Source: Deltaproteobacteria bacterium (GTDB taxonomy: Bacteria; Desulfobacterota; Desulfobacteria; Desulfobacterales; B30-G6). From it: a stretch of DNA of 6,122 nucleotides. Of the stretch, positions 1 through 6,122 are shown in pieces. Each line of letters begins with the position of its first letter. Position 1 is the first letter of the stretch. The DNA lies in contig QMMS01000274.1 of NCBI GenBank assembly GCA_003647375.1, forward strand, positions 1 to 6,122, read 5' to 3'. A program made the position numbers and the translations under genes. The notes below the pieces were generated by a model. That model was not told the origin of the DNA, ran no database searches, and saw only the letters and a program-made list of their open reading frames with translations.

Positions 1-517
1 CCTCGGGAAAATTCTGAATCCCAATGCCGATTGCCAGTGCAATAGCGCCCCCAAGCGAAGCGGAGGGCAAGTCCGCTGCCAAAGCCCCAAAAGCGACACC
101 AACAGCTAAGCCTTCCGGTATATTATGGATGGTAATGGCCAACACCAACAGTACGCTTCTGCGCCAGCTGGTGTTGAGCCCTTCTGCTTCTTCCGTCGGG
201 AAACCGGGGTGCAGGTGGGGTAGTAGTTTATCTATAATCCAAAGAAAAGCACCGCCGGCAAGGAATCCAGATGTAGCTGGAACCCAGGCAGGCAAATTTG
301 ATCCTTCAGCCATTTCAATGGCCGGGGCAAGCAAGGACCAATAGGATGCCGCAATCATTACGCCGGCAGCAAAACCAAGCATTGCGTCTAACACATTACG
401 CTTGATGGTCTTAAAGAAGAAGACCAAAGCAGCACCCAAAGCCGTCATAAACCAGGTAAAAAGGGTTGCAATAAGCGCCTGATAAACAGGATGTAAGCCG
501 GAAAAATATTCGAACAT
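1..517 (-). CDS. ZIP-family metal transporter, GufA/ZupT-like (partial, C-terminus outside window)
   Basis: This is the N-terminal 172 residues of an inner-membrane divalent metal (zinc, iron or similar) permease of the ZIP family. The left window edge cuts the reading frame. Hydrophobic segments lie at about residues 12-35, 44-64, 77-96, 121-147 and 154 onward. The loop after the third segment carries a short His cluster (PHLHP, 100-104) and acidic residues. The family signature is plain: HNIPEG at 131-136 in helix 4 and QNFPE at 168-172 in helix 5. In characterised ZIP proteins these residues form the binuclear metal site in the transport path. The HN/QN pairing is typical of the GufA branch. 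The ATG at 517 follows AGGTG (524-528) at six bases. The gene lies 107 bases downstream of the crotonase gene. Whether they share a transcript, and which metal is carried, cannot be read from the sequence. Confidence 0.88.
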   Translation of the reverse strand, partial: MFEYFSGLHPVYQALIATLFTWFMTALGAALVFFFKTIKRNVLDAMLGFAAGVMIAASYWSLLAPAIEMAEGSNLPAWVPATSGFLAGGAFLWIIDKLLPHLHPGFPTEEAEGLNTSWRRSVLLVLAITIHNIPEGLAVGVAFGALAADLPSASLGGAIALAIGIGIQNFPE

Positions 518-523
518 AACAAG

Positions 524-528
524 CACCT
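524..528 (-). promoter_or_regulatory. Ribosome binding site of the ZIP transporter gene
   Basis: AGGTG on the minus strand lies six bases before the ATG at 517. It supports that start. The rest of the 107-base gap (518-624) holds no clear promoter or terminator. Confidence 0.5.
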
Positions 529-624
529 GCTATAAATATTGGGAAGGATAGAGTTAAAAGGACTCCGCACTCCTGCAAACATGATTTTCAACAAGCTACG
601 GGGATTGAACTCGCTATTACCGGG

Positions 625-1422
625 TCAATTCCCTTTAAATCGGGGTTCTCGTTTTTCAAGAAACGCCGTGATCCCTTCCGTGAAATCTTCGGTTTTTGAT
701 GAGAGTAAAAACTGATCTGCATCCATGTGCATGATGGCCTGATCCAGTGCCGAGGCAATAGCGTTGACACTCCGTTTTACCATCTGGGCAGCAATGGGTG
801 GTTTGGAAGCATATGTTTCGGCCATCTTTCTGGCGCTTCCAAGAAGATCTTCTGGGGGCACCACCTCATCCAGAAATCCCCATTTTAAAAGTGTGGCGGC
901 ATTTTCTTTTTTTGCCAGAATAACCATTTGCTTGGCCTTTGAAGGACCGATCAGATTGACACACATGGGCAGGGCTACCCAACTCAGGTTCATACCCAGC
1001 CCGACCTCAGGATATCCAACAAGGCAGTCATTGGCACCCACACGAAAGTCGCAGGCTGCGGCAATACACGCCCCTCCGCCGGCAGCGGTACCATTGACAG
1101 CGGCAATGGTAATCTGATCCATATCGTATATGGCCTTGACCATACGGGGTCCAAGTTTTAGAAATCGCAATTTCATCAACATGGAATCTTCCTGGAAGCG
1201 CTGGACATATTCGATATCGGTAAGGTCCAGGCCTGCAGAGAAGCATTTTCCAGCGCCGGTAAATATGACCACACGGGTCTCGGCGTCTTCACGGAAAGCC
1301 TCAGCAGTCGCTATGATTTCATGCATGAGTTGAACATTCAATGCATTCAGCGCGTCCGGGCGATTGAAGATGACGGTTGCCACATGACGCTCTTTTTCAA
1401 TGGTCAGGTGCTTGAAGTTCAT
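625..1422 (-). CDS. Enoyl-CoA hydratase/isomerase (crotonase) family protein
   Basis: This is a 265-residue cytosolic crotonase-fold protein, the usual family length. It is expected to bind an acyl-CoA and stabilise a thioester enolate. NRPDALNAL (20-28) is the N-terminal family motif. The two oxyanion-hole segments are visible: SAGLDL (62-67) and NGTAAGGG (110-117), followed by CD (124-125). E139 in YPE matches the first catalytic glutamate of enoyl-CoA hydratase (Glu144 in the rat enzyme). The second glutamate (rat Glu164) aligns with Q165, and the Gly-rich GxxPGxGG segment is replaced by GMNLSWVALP (143-152). Canonical hydratase activity is therefore uncertain; an isomerase or another crotonase reaction is possible. 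The ATG at 1422 has GAGGGA just upstream at close spacing. The gene lies 94 bases after the diguanylate cyclase gene. No other beta-oxidation gene is in the window, so the substrate is unknown. Confidence 0.88.
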   Translation of the reverse strand: MNFKHLTIEKERHVATVIFNRPDALNALNVQLMHEIIATAEAFREDAETRVVIFTGAGKCFSAGLDLTDIEYVQRFQEDSMLMKLRFLKLGPRMVKAIYDMDQITIAAVNGTAAGGGACIAAACDFRVGANDCLVGYPEVGLGMNLSWVALPMCVNLIGPSKAKQMVILAKKENAATLLKWGFLDEVVPPEDLLGSARKMAETYASKPPIAAQMVKRSVNAIASALDQAIMHMDADQFLLSSKTEDFTEGITAFLEKREPRFKGN

Positions 1423-1472
1423 GTTCCCTCGTTTGGTCGATGTAGGTCACTGTGATTATCCATCCGCGATAC

Positions 1473-1512
1473 CACCAACCTTCCTTTGGTGCAATATTAA
1501 ATTCCATATTGC
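1473..1512 (-). repeat. Two adjacent small inverted repeats between the cyclase and crotonase genes
   Basis: Just after the cyclase stop codon, arms GCAATAT / ATATTGC (1491-1497 and 1506-1512) enclose an 8-base spacer. Next to them are CACCAA / TTGGTG arms (1473-1478 and 1486-1491) with a 7-base spacer; the two repeats share base 1491. Both could form short mRNA hairpins. No run of T follows on the minus strand, so they do not look like a Rho-independent terminator. They could be an operator, an RNA stability element or chance. Confidence 0.3.
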
Positions 1513-1516
1513 GATA

Positions 1517-2461
1517 TCAGGACGTCATGTGGCGGTGGGCTATCACTACATCACCTCCCTGGCGTTTGGCCTCGTACATGGCGACATCAGCCCGTTTAAT
1601 CAATGCTTCAGCAGTTTCATTCTCTTCCAATTGGGCCACACCGGCACTGAGTGTTACCTGCTTGAGGTCGATGTCTTTATAGGCTACATCATATGGCCAG
1701 TGGGCATTGAAACTTGTCCTGATTTTTTCAGCGGTTTGCTTTGCATTTTTCAGCCCGGTTTCAGGCAAAAGAACAAAAAACTCATCGCCGCCATATCGAT
1801 AAGCCGTATCAGATTTTCGAACGATGTCCAAAAGCAGCTTTCCAACGATTCGTAGAATGTTGTCCCCTTCCAGGTGTCCCAACTGGTCGTTGCAGGCTTT
1901 GAAATGATCCAGGTCAAAACAGATGAGGCTCAAGGCCCGTCGATACCTCGAGGCGCGTCCGATTTCCTTTGAAAGGGTTGAATAAAAATGACGTTGATTG
2001 TAAAGGCCGGTTAACGCGTCGGTTATGGAGAGTCGGCGTAGTTTCTTTTCAATCTTCTTCTGGGGGCTCAAGTCGTGAAAAAACCCCACACTGCCGGTCT
2101 CTTCATTGTTGTTGTATATTAAAGCAGCGGAAAGACGGATCGGAACCTTCTGCCCGGCCTGTGTTTTAATCTCAAAGCCATAACCTTCTATGTACCCTTT
2201 ATCTCCATATGTGTCGGAATAAAGATGCTTCTTTATTTCTCTGGCAATCTCTGGGGAAGGATAAATATCGATGATATTTTTTTTGCCGATGATTTCCTCG
2301 GCACTATGGCCGGTCAACACTTCTGCCGCCCGGTTGAAAATGGTGATCAATCCCGATCGATTGATGGCAATAACACCATCAGGGCACAGGGCCACAAGGT
2401 TGACAAGAAATGCTTTTTCATTTGCTTGAATGTGTTCCAGAGAAATGCTTTTCTCGCGCAT
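1517..2461 (-). CDS. PAS-GGDEF diguanylate cyclase
   Basis: This 314-residue protein is predicted to make the second messenger c-di-GMP from two GTP. It has no membrane segment or signal peptide, so it should be cytosolic. An N-terminal PAS sensor domain spans about 18-130 (CPDGVIAINRSG at 26-37, NRAAEVLTG at 43-51, and the closing GFFHDLS at 126-132). A short helical linker (133-145) leads to the GGDEF domain at about 146-310: DALTGLYNQRHF (148-159), the metal-binding FDLDHFK (182-188) and the GGDEF box at 224-228. The active site is intact. RxxD (R215-D218) sits five residues before GGDEF, so the product-inhibition I-site is also present. No PAS cofactor ligand is evident, so its signal is unknown. 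The gene starts 27 bases after the SerB-like gene with a strong ribosome binding site, which suggests co-transcription. Confidence 0.92.
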   Translation of the reverse strand: MREKSISLEHIQANEKAFLVNLVALCPDGVIAINRSGLITIFNRAAEVLTGHSAEEIIGKKNIIDIYPSPEIAREIKKHLYSDTYGDKGYIEGYGFEIKTQAGQKVPIRLSAALIYNNNEETGSVGFFHDLSPQKKIEKKLRRLSITDALTGLYNQRHFYSTLSKEIGRASRYRRALSLICFDLDHFKACNDQLGHLEGDNILRIVGKLLLDIVRKSDTAYRYGGDEFFVLLPETGLKNAKQTAEKIRTSFNAHWPYDVAYKDIDLKQVTLSAGVAQLEENETAEALIKRADVAMYEAKRQGGDVVIAHRHMTS

Positions 2462-2465
2462 ATGA

Positions 2466-2472
2466 CTCCTCC
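2466..2472 (-). promoter_or_regulatory. Strong ribosome binding site of the diguanylate cyclase gene
   Basis: GGAGGAG on the minus strand ends four bases before the ATG at 2461, with its GGAGG core six bases away. It is close to a perfect Shine-Dalgarno match. It fixes the start and predicts efficient translation of the cyclase from a transcript shared with the SerB-like gene. Confidence 0.7.
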
Positions 2473-2488
2473 ATGTCGGCGTATCAAA

Positions 2489-3718
2489 TCAGACGGAAAG
2501 ATACTTATTCAGTTCTTCCTCAGGTATGCCCAGGCAGTAGAGCATATTAAGAATCTGGTCATTACTGAGCACACCATCGGTCATGACATTCGGATTCTCA
2601 GGTTTCAATGCAATGGAAAGGCCGACATTCTTGATGAAATGGGATGATTTAGAGCCGTCTCCCACCGCAATGACCTGTTCCCTGCGGATGTTTTCATTCT
2701 GCATAATAAAATCGAGCAATTCTTCTTTGGTGTCGTCTGTAATAATGGGTTGCTCCAGGTTTCCAGTGAATACGCCTGTTTGATCTATCTCCAGAGTATT
2801 TGAAAACGCATAATCCACCCCGGCGGTTTCAAAAATTCTTTTAATGAAAAAGTTGAATCCGGATGATAGCAGGGCAATTTTAAAGCCCATGGATTTCAAT
2901 ATCTTTATAAGTTCAAACGTTCCAGGATTCAACTGAAGAATATCAACATATTTTTCAAGGTCATCGGCAGACAGACCTTTTAGCCTTTTGGCATTCTCAA
3001 CCAGCGCTTCCATCTGGTCGTCAAACACTTCCCGCGGCTCAGAATCTCCGGCGACCGTGCGTATTCTACCATTGATTGTTTGGATGAATTTTTTGAAGGA
3101 GGCCTGCTGCACCAGGCTGGATTCGACATCAAATACGACGAGCTTCTTACTTCTTTGATAGATATCTCCGCTTTGAATTACCACGCTTTGATCTATTTCG
3201 GCACACAGTTTCTTCAGATCGGATTTTACCTTTTTGGTGCATGCATCGTGGGACATTTCCGGATGGTCATTCATTGTGCTGGTATCGATGACCATCTCCA
3301 TGGAAAAGAAAGCACCCCGAGCGATCATCCTGCACTTTTCAATGGTGATACTGTAGCTGTGGAACAGGCTCGATACCTTGGCGATAATACCCGGCTGGTC
3401 AATGCCGATGATGGTTACAAGATGGCTTTCCCGTTGGGATGGCCGAACGGCTGCCTTGTCGTCATAGCGGTCGAGAATAATTTTGATCCCGGCCTCTTCC
3501 TGTATCTCGGTCAGCATCGCGATGATACGCTCTACGGAGTGTTTCGAGGCCGAGAAATCAACCACCAGGAAAATAGAAAAAAGACCCCGCCTGCAGTTTT
3601 CTTCAACATCTACGATGTTGCCTTCCATTTCGAAAATCCGATTCGTAATTAGTGCAACCAGGCCCGGCGTATAGGTCCCAAAGGCAGAGACGCTGATCAG
3701 TTTTTGTTTTGTTTTCAT
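2489..3718 (-). CDS. ACT-ACT-HAD protein, SerB-like (phosphoserine phosphatase family) with altered active site
   Basis: This 409-residue protein has the layout of long SerB proteins, which hydrolyse O-phospho-L-serine to serine. Two ACT domains (about 6-85 and 98-180) precede a HAD phosphatase domain (about 190-400). The second ACT has a classic GIDQPGIIAKVSSL (105-118); ACT domains usually bind amino acids such as serine. In the HAD domain the nucleophile D197 (FDVESS), motif II SSG (285-287), the motif III Lys K331 and D354 of motif IV are kept. Several SerB hallmarks are changed. DxDST reads DVESS, so the general-acid Asp is E199. GDGAND reads GDGSKS, so the second motif IV Asp is S358. 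The AMRGELDF substrate box is not recognisable in 224-245. Activity may be weak, changed or lost, so serB is not assigned. The start overlaps the preceding kinase-like gene by 4 bases, and AAAGGG (3725-3730) lies six bases upstream. Confidence 0.87.
   Translation of the reverse strand: MKTKQKLISVSAFGTYTPGLVALITNRIFEMEGNIVDVEENCRRGLFSIFLVVDFSASKHSVERIIAMLTEIQEEAGIKIILDRYDDKAAVRPSQRESHLVTIIGIDQPGIIAKVSSLFHSYSITIEKCRMIARGAFFSMEMVIDTSTMNDHPEMSHDACTKKVKSDLKKLCAEIDQSVVIQSGDIYQRSKKLVVFDVESSLVQQASFKKFIQTINGRIRTVAGDSEPREVFDDQMEALVENAKRLKGLSADDLEKYVDILQLNPGTFELIKILKSMGFKIALLSSGFNFFIKRIFETAGVDYAFSNTLEIDQTGVFTGNLEQPIITDDTKEELLDFIMQNENIRREQVIAVGDGSKSSHFIKNVGLSIALKPENPNVMTDGVLSNDQILNMLYCLGIPEEELNKYLSV
3715..3718 (-). 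other. ATGA stop/start overlap coupling kinase-like and SerB-like genes
   Basis: On the minus strand the four bases ATGA hold the ATG of the SerB-like gene and the TGA of the kinase-like gene. Such overlaps usually mean translational coupling and often link subunits of a complex or steps of one pathway. Confidence 0.9.
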
Positions 3719-4608
3719 TGTGAACCCTTTCGTGGTAAGCCGAAAAAAACGAACAGCTCTTCTTCATAGTAGCGGCCATCGATCACTTGACCAGGCCCGA
3801 ACCGTCTTACCTGTTTTGAATGTAGGAAATTTTCGAATCGTTGGTTGATCTCTTGCAAAGAAACATTCTCCTTAAGCCAGTATCCCGGGACATTGACATT
3901 GAGAGGCCTTGCCGGAATTACGTGACGTGTTGTTTTGGGTGCAAATATCTTTTTTTTCTTTGCGGAGGTAATGACGGTTTTTTTGGTCAGCCTGGGCGTC
4001 CAAACCACGGCTTCGTCGGTATGCAGTTTTTGGCAGAACTGCTCTGAATGAACTGCGTTGCAGGGAATGTAATCCAGGGAGATCTCCTTAGATATTAATT
4101 TTTGCTGGATTTGCTGCAGAAGATCATATGCCGTTACCGCATTTTGGGACACATACTCCGGAAATTCTATAAAGATAAAGTCATCCGTCCGTTGAACGCC
4201 GCATGCATTGGTGTTGGCTTCCAAGGCCTCCATCAATGCTGATTTGTCTGGAACCGGATGGATAATGCATCCAGATGATTCAAAGGCATTTTTGATGATA
4301 TCGATATTCGGAATGTGTCCGAGCAGCCTGAACCAGCATCGCAACTTTGTGTTGTCATTCAGATAGTCGATTTTGCAAACAGGAATGTATCTGAAGTTCA
4401 AGGCTTTGAAAACATGCGTCCGATGGTTGCCATCCAAGACAACATGGTTCTCATCGACAATGACCGGGTTTTGAAGATGCGCGAGGTTTTTAAACTCATA
4501 GGTAAGCCTGCCAACTTTATGCGGAAGGATCTGTTCGTGCTGCAACAGTACTGCTACGGGCACAATTTCCAGTTCCAAAGTTAATCTTTTTGTTTTGAGG
4601 CAATACAT
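3715..4608 (-). CDS. ParB/sulfiredoxin-fold protein, probable free L-serine kinase of the SbnI/SerK type
   Basis: This 297-residue cytosolic protein resembles SbnI of staphyloferrin B synthesis and archaeal SerK, which phosphorylate free L-serine to O-phospho-L-serine. The N-terminal ParB-like half has VPVAVLLQHE (16-25), where E25 matches the essential Glu of those kinases (recalled as Glu20 in SbnI, Glu30 in SerK). It is followed by NPVIVDENHVVLDGNHR (47-63), equivalent to the DGxHR box. A second conserved patch, APKTTRHVIP (223-232) then LNVNVP (236-241), matches the SerK PKTTRH region and the SbnI LNLQVP region. The assignment rests on remembered family sequences. Nucleotide donor and reaction direction cannot be told. 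An upstream TTG at 4659 would add 17 hydrophobic residues, but the ATG at 4608 fits family N-termini and a probable promoter. No strong ribosome binding site precedes it. The stop overlaps the SerB-like start (ATGA), implying translational coupling. Confidence 0.75.
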   Translation of the reverse strand: MYCLKTKRLTLELEIVPVAVLLQHEQILPHKVGRLTYEFKNLAHLQNPVIVDENHVVLDGNHRTHVFKALNFRYIPVCKIDYLNDNTKLRCWFRLLGHIPNIDIIKNAFESSGCIIHPVPDKSALMEALEANTNACGVQRTDDFIFIEFPEYVSQNAVTAYDLLQQIQQKLISKEISLDYIPCNAVHSEQFCQKLHTDEAVVWTPRLTKKTVITSAKKKKIFAPKTTRHVIPARPLNVNVPGYWLKENVSLQEINQRFENFLHSKQVRRFGPGQVIDGRYYEEELFVFFGLPRKGSQ

Positions 4609-4662
4609 TATAAAGAAAACCGTTGATTCTATCCGGATCTGTAAGAATAAATAGATCAAGTA

Positions 4663-4691
4663 ATTATAGCACCGGAAAGGATTTTATTGAA
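4663..4691 (-). promoter_or_regulatory. Candidate sigma-70 promoter for the kinase-like gene
   Basis: A perfect TATAAT (4663-4668) lies 17 bases after TTCAAT (4686-4691), a weak 3-of-6 match to the -35 consensus. The -35 overlaps the dapL stop codon. Transcription would start near 4656, inside or after the upstream TTG codon at 4659. This favours the ATG at 4608 as the start and a leader of about 48 bases. It suggests that the kinase/SerB-like/cyclase genes can be expressed apart from dapL. Confidence 0.4.
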
Positions 4692-5910
4692 CCATCACCG
4701 ATTTAATACGATCCATGGCAATAGCGACATTCTCATAATTGTTGAAGGCACTGATTCTGATAAACCCCTCACCACACGTCCCAAAGCCTGCTCCGGGTGT
4801 GCAGACGACACCAGCTTTATCCAGAAGCAGATCAAAGAATTCCCATGAATCCCGCCGGCAATTGATCCAAATATAGGGAGAATTGACGCCTCCGATGCAA
4901 GTGAACCCCATTTCCGTTATTTCCTTTAATATCAGCGCTGCATTCTGCAGATAATAATCAATTAACTTGCGGGTTTGTTGTCTCCCCTCCGGGCTGTAGA
5001 CAGCCTCGGCAGCTTTTTGCACGGGGTACGAGACACTATTGAACTTCGTTGTGTGCCTGCGATTCCACAGATCGTTCAGTGAACAGGGTTCACCACTTTC
5101 GGTATAGGCACTGCAGGATTTAGGTATGACGGTATAGGCACAACGGGTACCCGTAAAGCCAGCTGTTTTAGAAAAACTCCTGAACTCGATGGCAACTTCC
5201 CGGGCACCCTCGATTTCAAATATTGACCTGGGAAGGGTATCGTCACGAATAAATGCCTCATAAGCGGCATCGTATAATATCAAAGCATGGTGGTCTCTCG
5301 CATAATCGACCCATTGGCGTAATTGGTCTTTGGTAATCACAGCGCCGGTAGGATTGTTTGGGTAGCATAGATATATCAAATCCACGGGCGTTGAAGGCAG
5401 TTGGGGGATAAACCCGTTTTCCTGACGGCCTTCCAGATAGGTGATGCCTTCATACCTGCCGTCATGATAGCGCCCGGTCCGCCCGGCCATAACATTGGTG
5501 TCGACATATACGGGATAAACGGGATCCGGTATTGCAACGGTTATCTTCTGGGAAAAAATTTCTTGAATGTTACCGGTATCGCATTTGGCTCCGTCGCTGA
5601 CAAAAACTTCATCCGCCTGGATATCAGCACCCTGTTTTTGGAAGTCTTCTTTAGCGATGGTTTCCCGCAAAAAGGGATAGCCCTGTTCAGGGCCATATCC
5701 GCGAAACGTATGGTCGTGCGCCATTTCATCGACAGCCTGATGAAAAGCCTGGATGCAGGCTTCCGGCAATGCCCGGGTTACATCGCCTATTCCCAGCCTG
5801 ATAATCTCTTTGGCCGGGTTTTCTGTTTGATGTTGATTTACACGCCTGGCTATTTCAGCAAACAAATAAGACGCCTGCAGTTTTTGGTAGTTTTCGTTTA
5901 TTCGAATCAT
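4684..5910 (-). CDS. dapL: LL-diaminopimelate aminotransferase
   Basis: This PLP enzyme converts tetrahydrodipicolinate directly to LL-diaminopimelate with glutamate as amino donor. It bypasses the succinylase and acetylase steps of lysine and peptidoglycan precursor synthesis. The 408 residues match the usual DapL length. Family blocks are INENYQKL (4-11), RLGIGDVTR (38-46), [15 protein letters not shown] (69-83), [15 protein letters not shown] (105-119) and [18 protein letters not shown] (129-146). PLP contacts are N186 in YPNNPTG, D214 in LYDAAY and the Schiff-base lysine K248 in [13 protein letters not shown]385 in GFIRISAF should bind the substrate carboxylate. No key residue is missing. 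An ATG twelve bases further upstream (5922) lacks a ribosome binding site, while the ATG at 5910 is preceded by GAGGTGG and gives the normal DapL N-terminus. The gene follows an Lrp/AsnC-type regulator by 78 bases. Confidence 0.96.
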   Translation of the reverse strand: MIRINENYQKLQASYLFAEIARRVNQHQTENPAKEIIRLGIGDVTRALPEACIQAFHQAVDEMAHDHTFRGYGPEQGYPFLRETIAKEDFQKQGADIQADEVFVSDGAKCDTGNIQEIFSQKITVAIPDPVYPVYVDTNVMAGRTGRYHDGRYEGITYLEGRQENGFIPQLPSTPVDLIYLCYPNNPTGAVITKDQLRQWVDYARDHHALILYDAAYEAFIRDDTLPRSIFEIEGAREVAIEFRSFSKTAGFTGTRCAYTVIPKSCSAYTESGEPCSLNDLWNRRHTTKFNSVSYPVQKAAEAVYSPEGRQQTRKLIDYYLQNAALILKEITEMGFTCIGGVNSPYIWINCRRDSWEFFDLLLDKAGVVCTPGAGFGTCGEGFIRISAFNNYENVAIAMDRIKSVMVQ

Positions 5911-5913
5911 GTG

Positions 5914-5920
5914 CCACCTC
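5914..5920 (-). promoter_or_regulatory. Ribosome binding site that sets the dapL start
   Basis: GAGGTGG lies three bases before the ATG at 5910, with its GAGGT core five bases away. It overlaps the alternative ATG at 5922, which has only an AT-rich sequence upstream. This decides for the downstream start. Confidence 0.7.
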
Positions 5921-5988
5921 ATTGTTTATATGGTTTAAAATTATTTTCTTATCCAGTGTTTATCGGAGCAGTGCGGGACAAGATCCAA

Positions 5989-6122
5989 TTAGATGGTATC
6001 GTGAGCATCTATTGGAATTCTCGCTGTTTCCTTGAAGGTAGACATGGCAATGGCGGTATGCGTCGTGCTTACGGCTGCTATCTTGAGGATTTTATCCTGG
6101 ATAAGTTTTCCCAGCTCCGTTA
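5989..6122 (-). CDS. Lrp/AsnC-family regulator, C-terminal fragment (N-terminus outside window)
   Basis: The reading frame entering from the right edge gives the last 43 residues of a protein and ends with TAA at 5989. The fragment starts with ELGKLIQDKILKIAAVSTTH (residues 2-21) and continues AIAMSTFKETARIPID (23-38). This is the end of an AsnC/Lrp ligand-binding (RAM) domain: the helix before a 'GV..T.T' turn, then the last strand with the common FKE ending. The DNA-binding domain is outside the window. Such regulators sense amino acids, and one placed just before dapL is a natural candidate to control it. An alternative is another stand-alone RAM/ACT-like domain protein. Only the tail is visible, so the assignment is by pattern. 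Confidence 0.65.
   Translation of the reverse strand, partial: TELGKLIQDKILKIAAVSTTHTAIAMSTFKETARIPIDAHDTI

Noticed and set aside
24..344. Plus-strand open frame over the ZIP transporter
   Set aside because: The minus strand encodes clear ZIP motifs, while the plus-strand product is low in complexity and unlike any known family.
600..633. Imperfect inverted repeat GGGAATTGA / TCAATCCC at the crotonase stop, considered as a terminator
   Set aside because: The stem has a bulge and no T-run follows it on the minus strand.
1400..1855. Plus-strand open frame across the cyclase/crotonase gap
   Set aside because: It mostly overlaps the GGDEF domain coding region in antisense and lacks a ribosome binding site or domain.
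3080..3652. Long plus-strand open frame (190 codons)
   Set aside because: It is antisense to the SerB-like gene, has no recognisable domain, and the minus-strand frame shows clear ACT and HAD motifs.
4609..4659. TTG start giving a 17-residue hydrophobic N-terminal extension on the kinase-like protein
   Set aside because: The extension is not expected in SbnI/SerK proteins, the TTG lacks a ribosome binding site, and a candidate promoter would start transcription at about this point.
5937..5947. AT-rich palindrome AAAAT-A-ATTTT upstream of dapL as an Lrp-type operator
   Set aside because: It is short and made only of A and T in an AT-rich gap, so chance is likely and there is no second half-site pattern.

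Overview
Every convincing gene in this window is on the minus strand, so transcription runs from right to left. The likely source is an anaerobic Desulfobacterota (deltaproteobacterial) genome. This is an inference from mixed clues: an LL-diaminopimelate aminotransferase (DapL) of the type found in that phylum, a tandem-ACT SerB-like protein, a PAS-GGDEF signalling protein, moderate base composition and closely packed genes. No marker in the window fixes the taxon.

Layout in transcription order: (1) the last 43 codons of an Lrp/AsnC-type regulator (5989-6122, cut by the window edge); (2) dapL, the LL-diaminopimelate aminotransferase of lysine and peptidoglycan synthesis (4684-5910); (3) a ParB/sulfiredoxin-fold protein of the SbnI/SerK free-serine kinase type (3715-4608), probably with its own promoter; (4) an ACT-ACT-HAD protein built like phosphoserine phosphatase SerB (2489-3718), whose start codon overlaps the kinase stop codon by 4 bases; (5) a PAS-GGDEF diguanylate cyclase with intact active and inhibitory sites (1517-2461), 27 bases downstream with a strong ribosome binding site; (6) a crotonase-family protein (625-1422); (7) the first 172 codons of a GufA/ZupT-like ZIP metal transporter (1-517), cut by the left edge.

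The most interesting part is the coupled pair at 2489-4608. One partner resembles enzymes that phosphorylate free L-serine to O-phospho-L-serine. The other has the SerB layout, which would do the reverse, but its HAD active site is altered: Glu replaces the general-acid Asp in motif I, GDGSKS replaces GDGAND in motif IV, and the usual substrate-binding Arg box is not recognisable. The pair could be a serine/phosphoserine cycle with a changed phosphatase, or a kinase with a serine-sensing ACT subunit. The cyclase just downstream suggests a link to c-di-GMP output. These functional links are inferences from gene order and motifs.

No RNA genes, CRISPR arrays, insertion sequences or convincing Rho-independent terminators were found. 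All intergenic gaps are about 110 bases or shorter.
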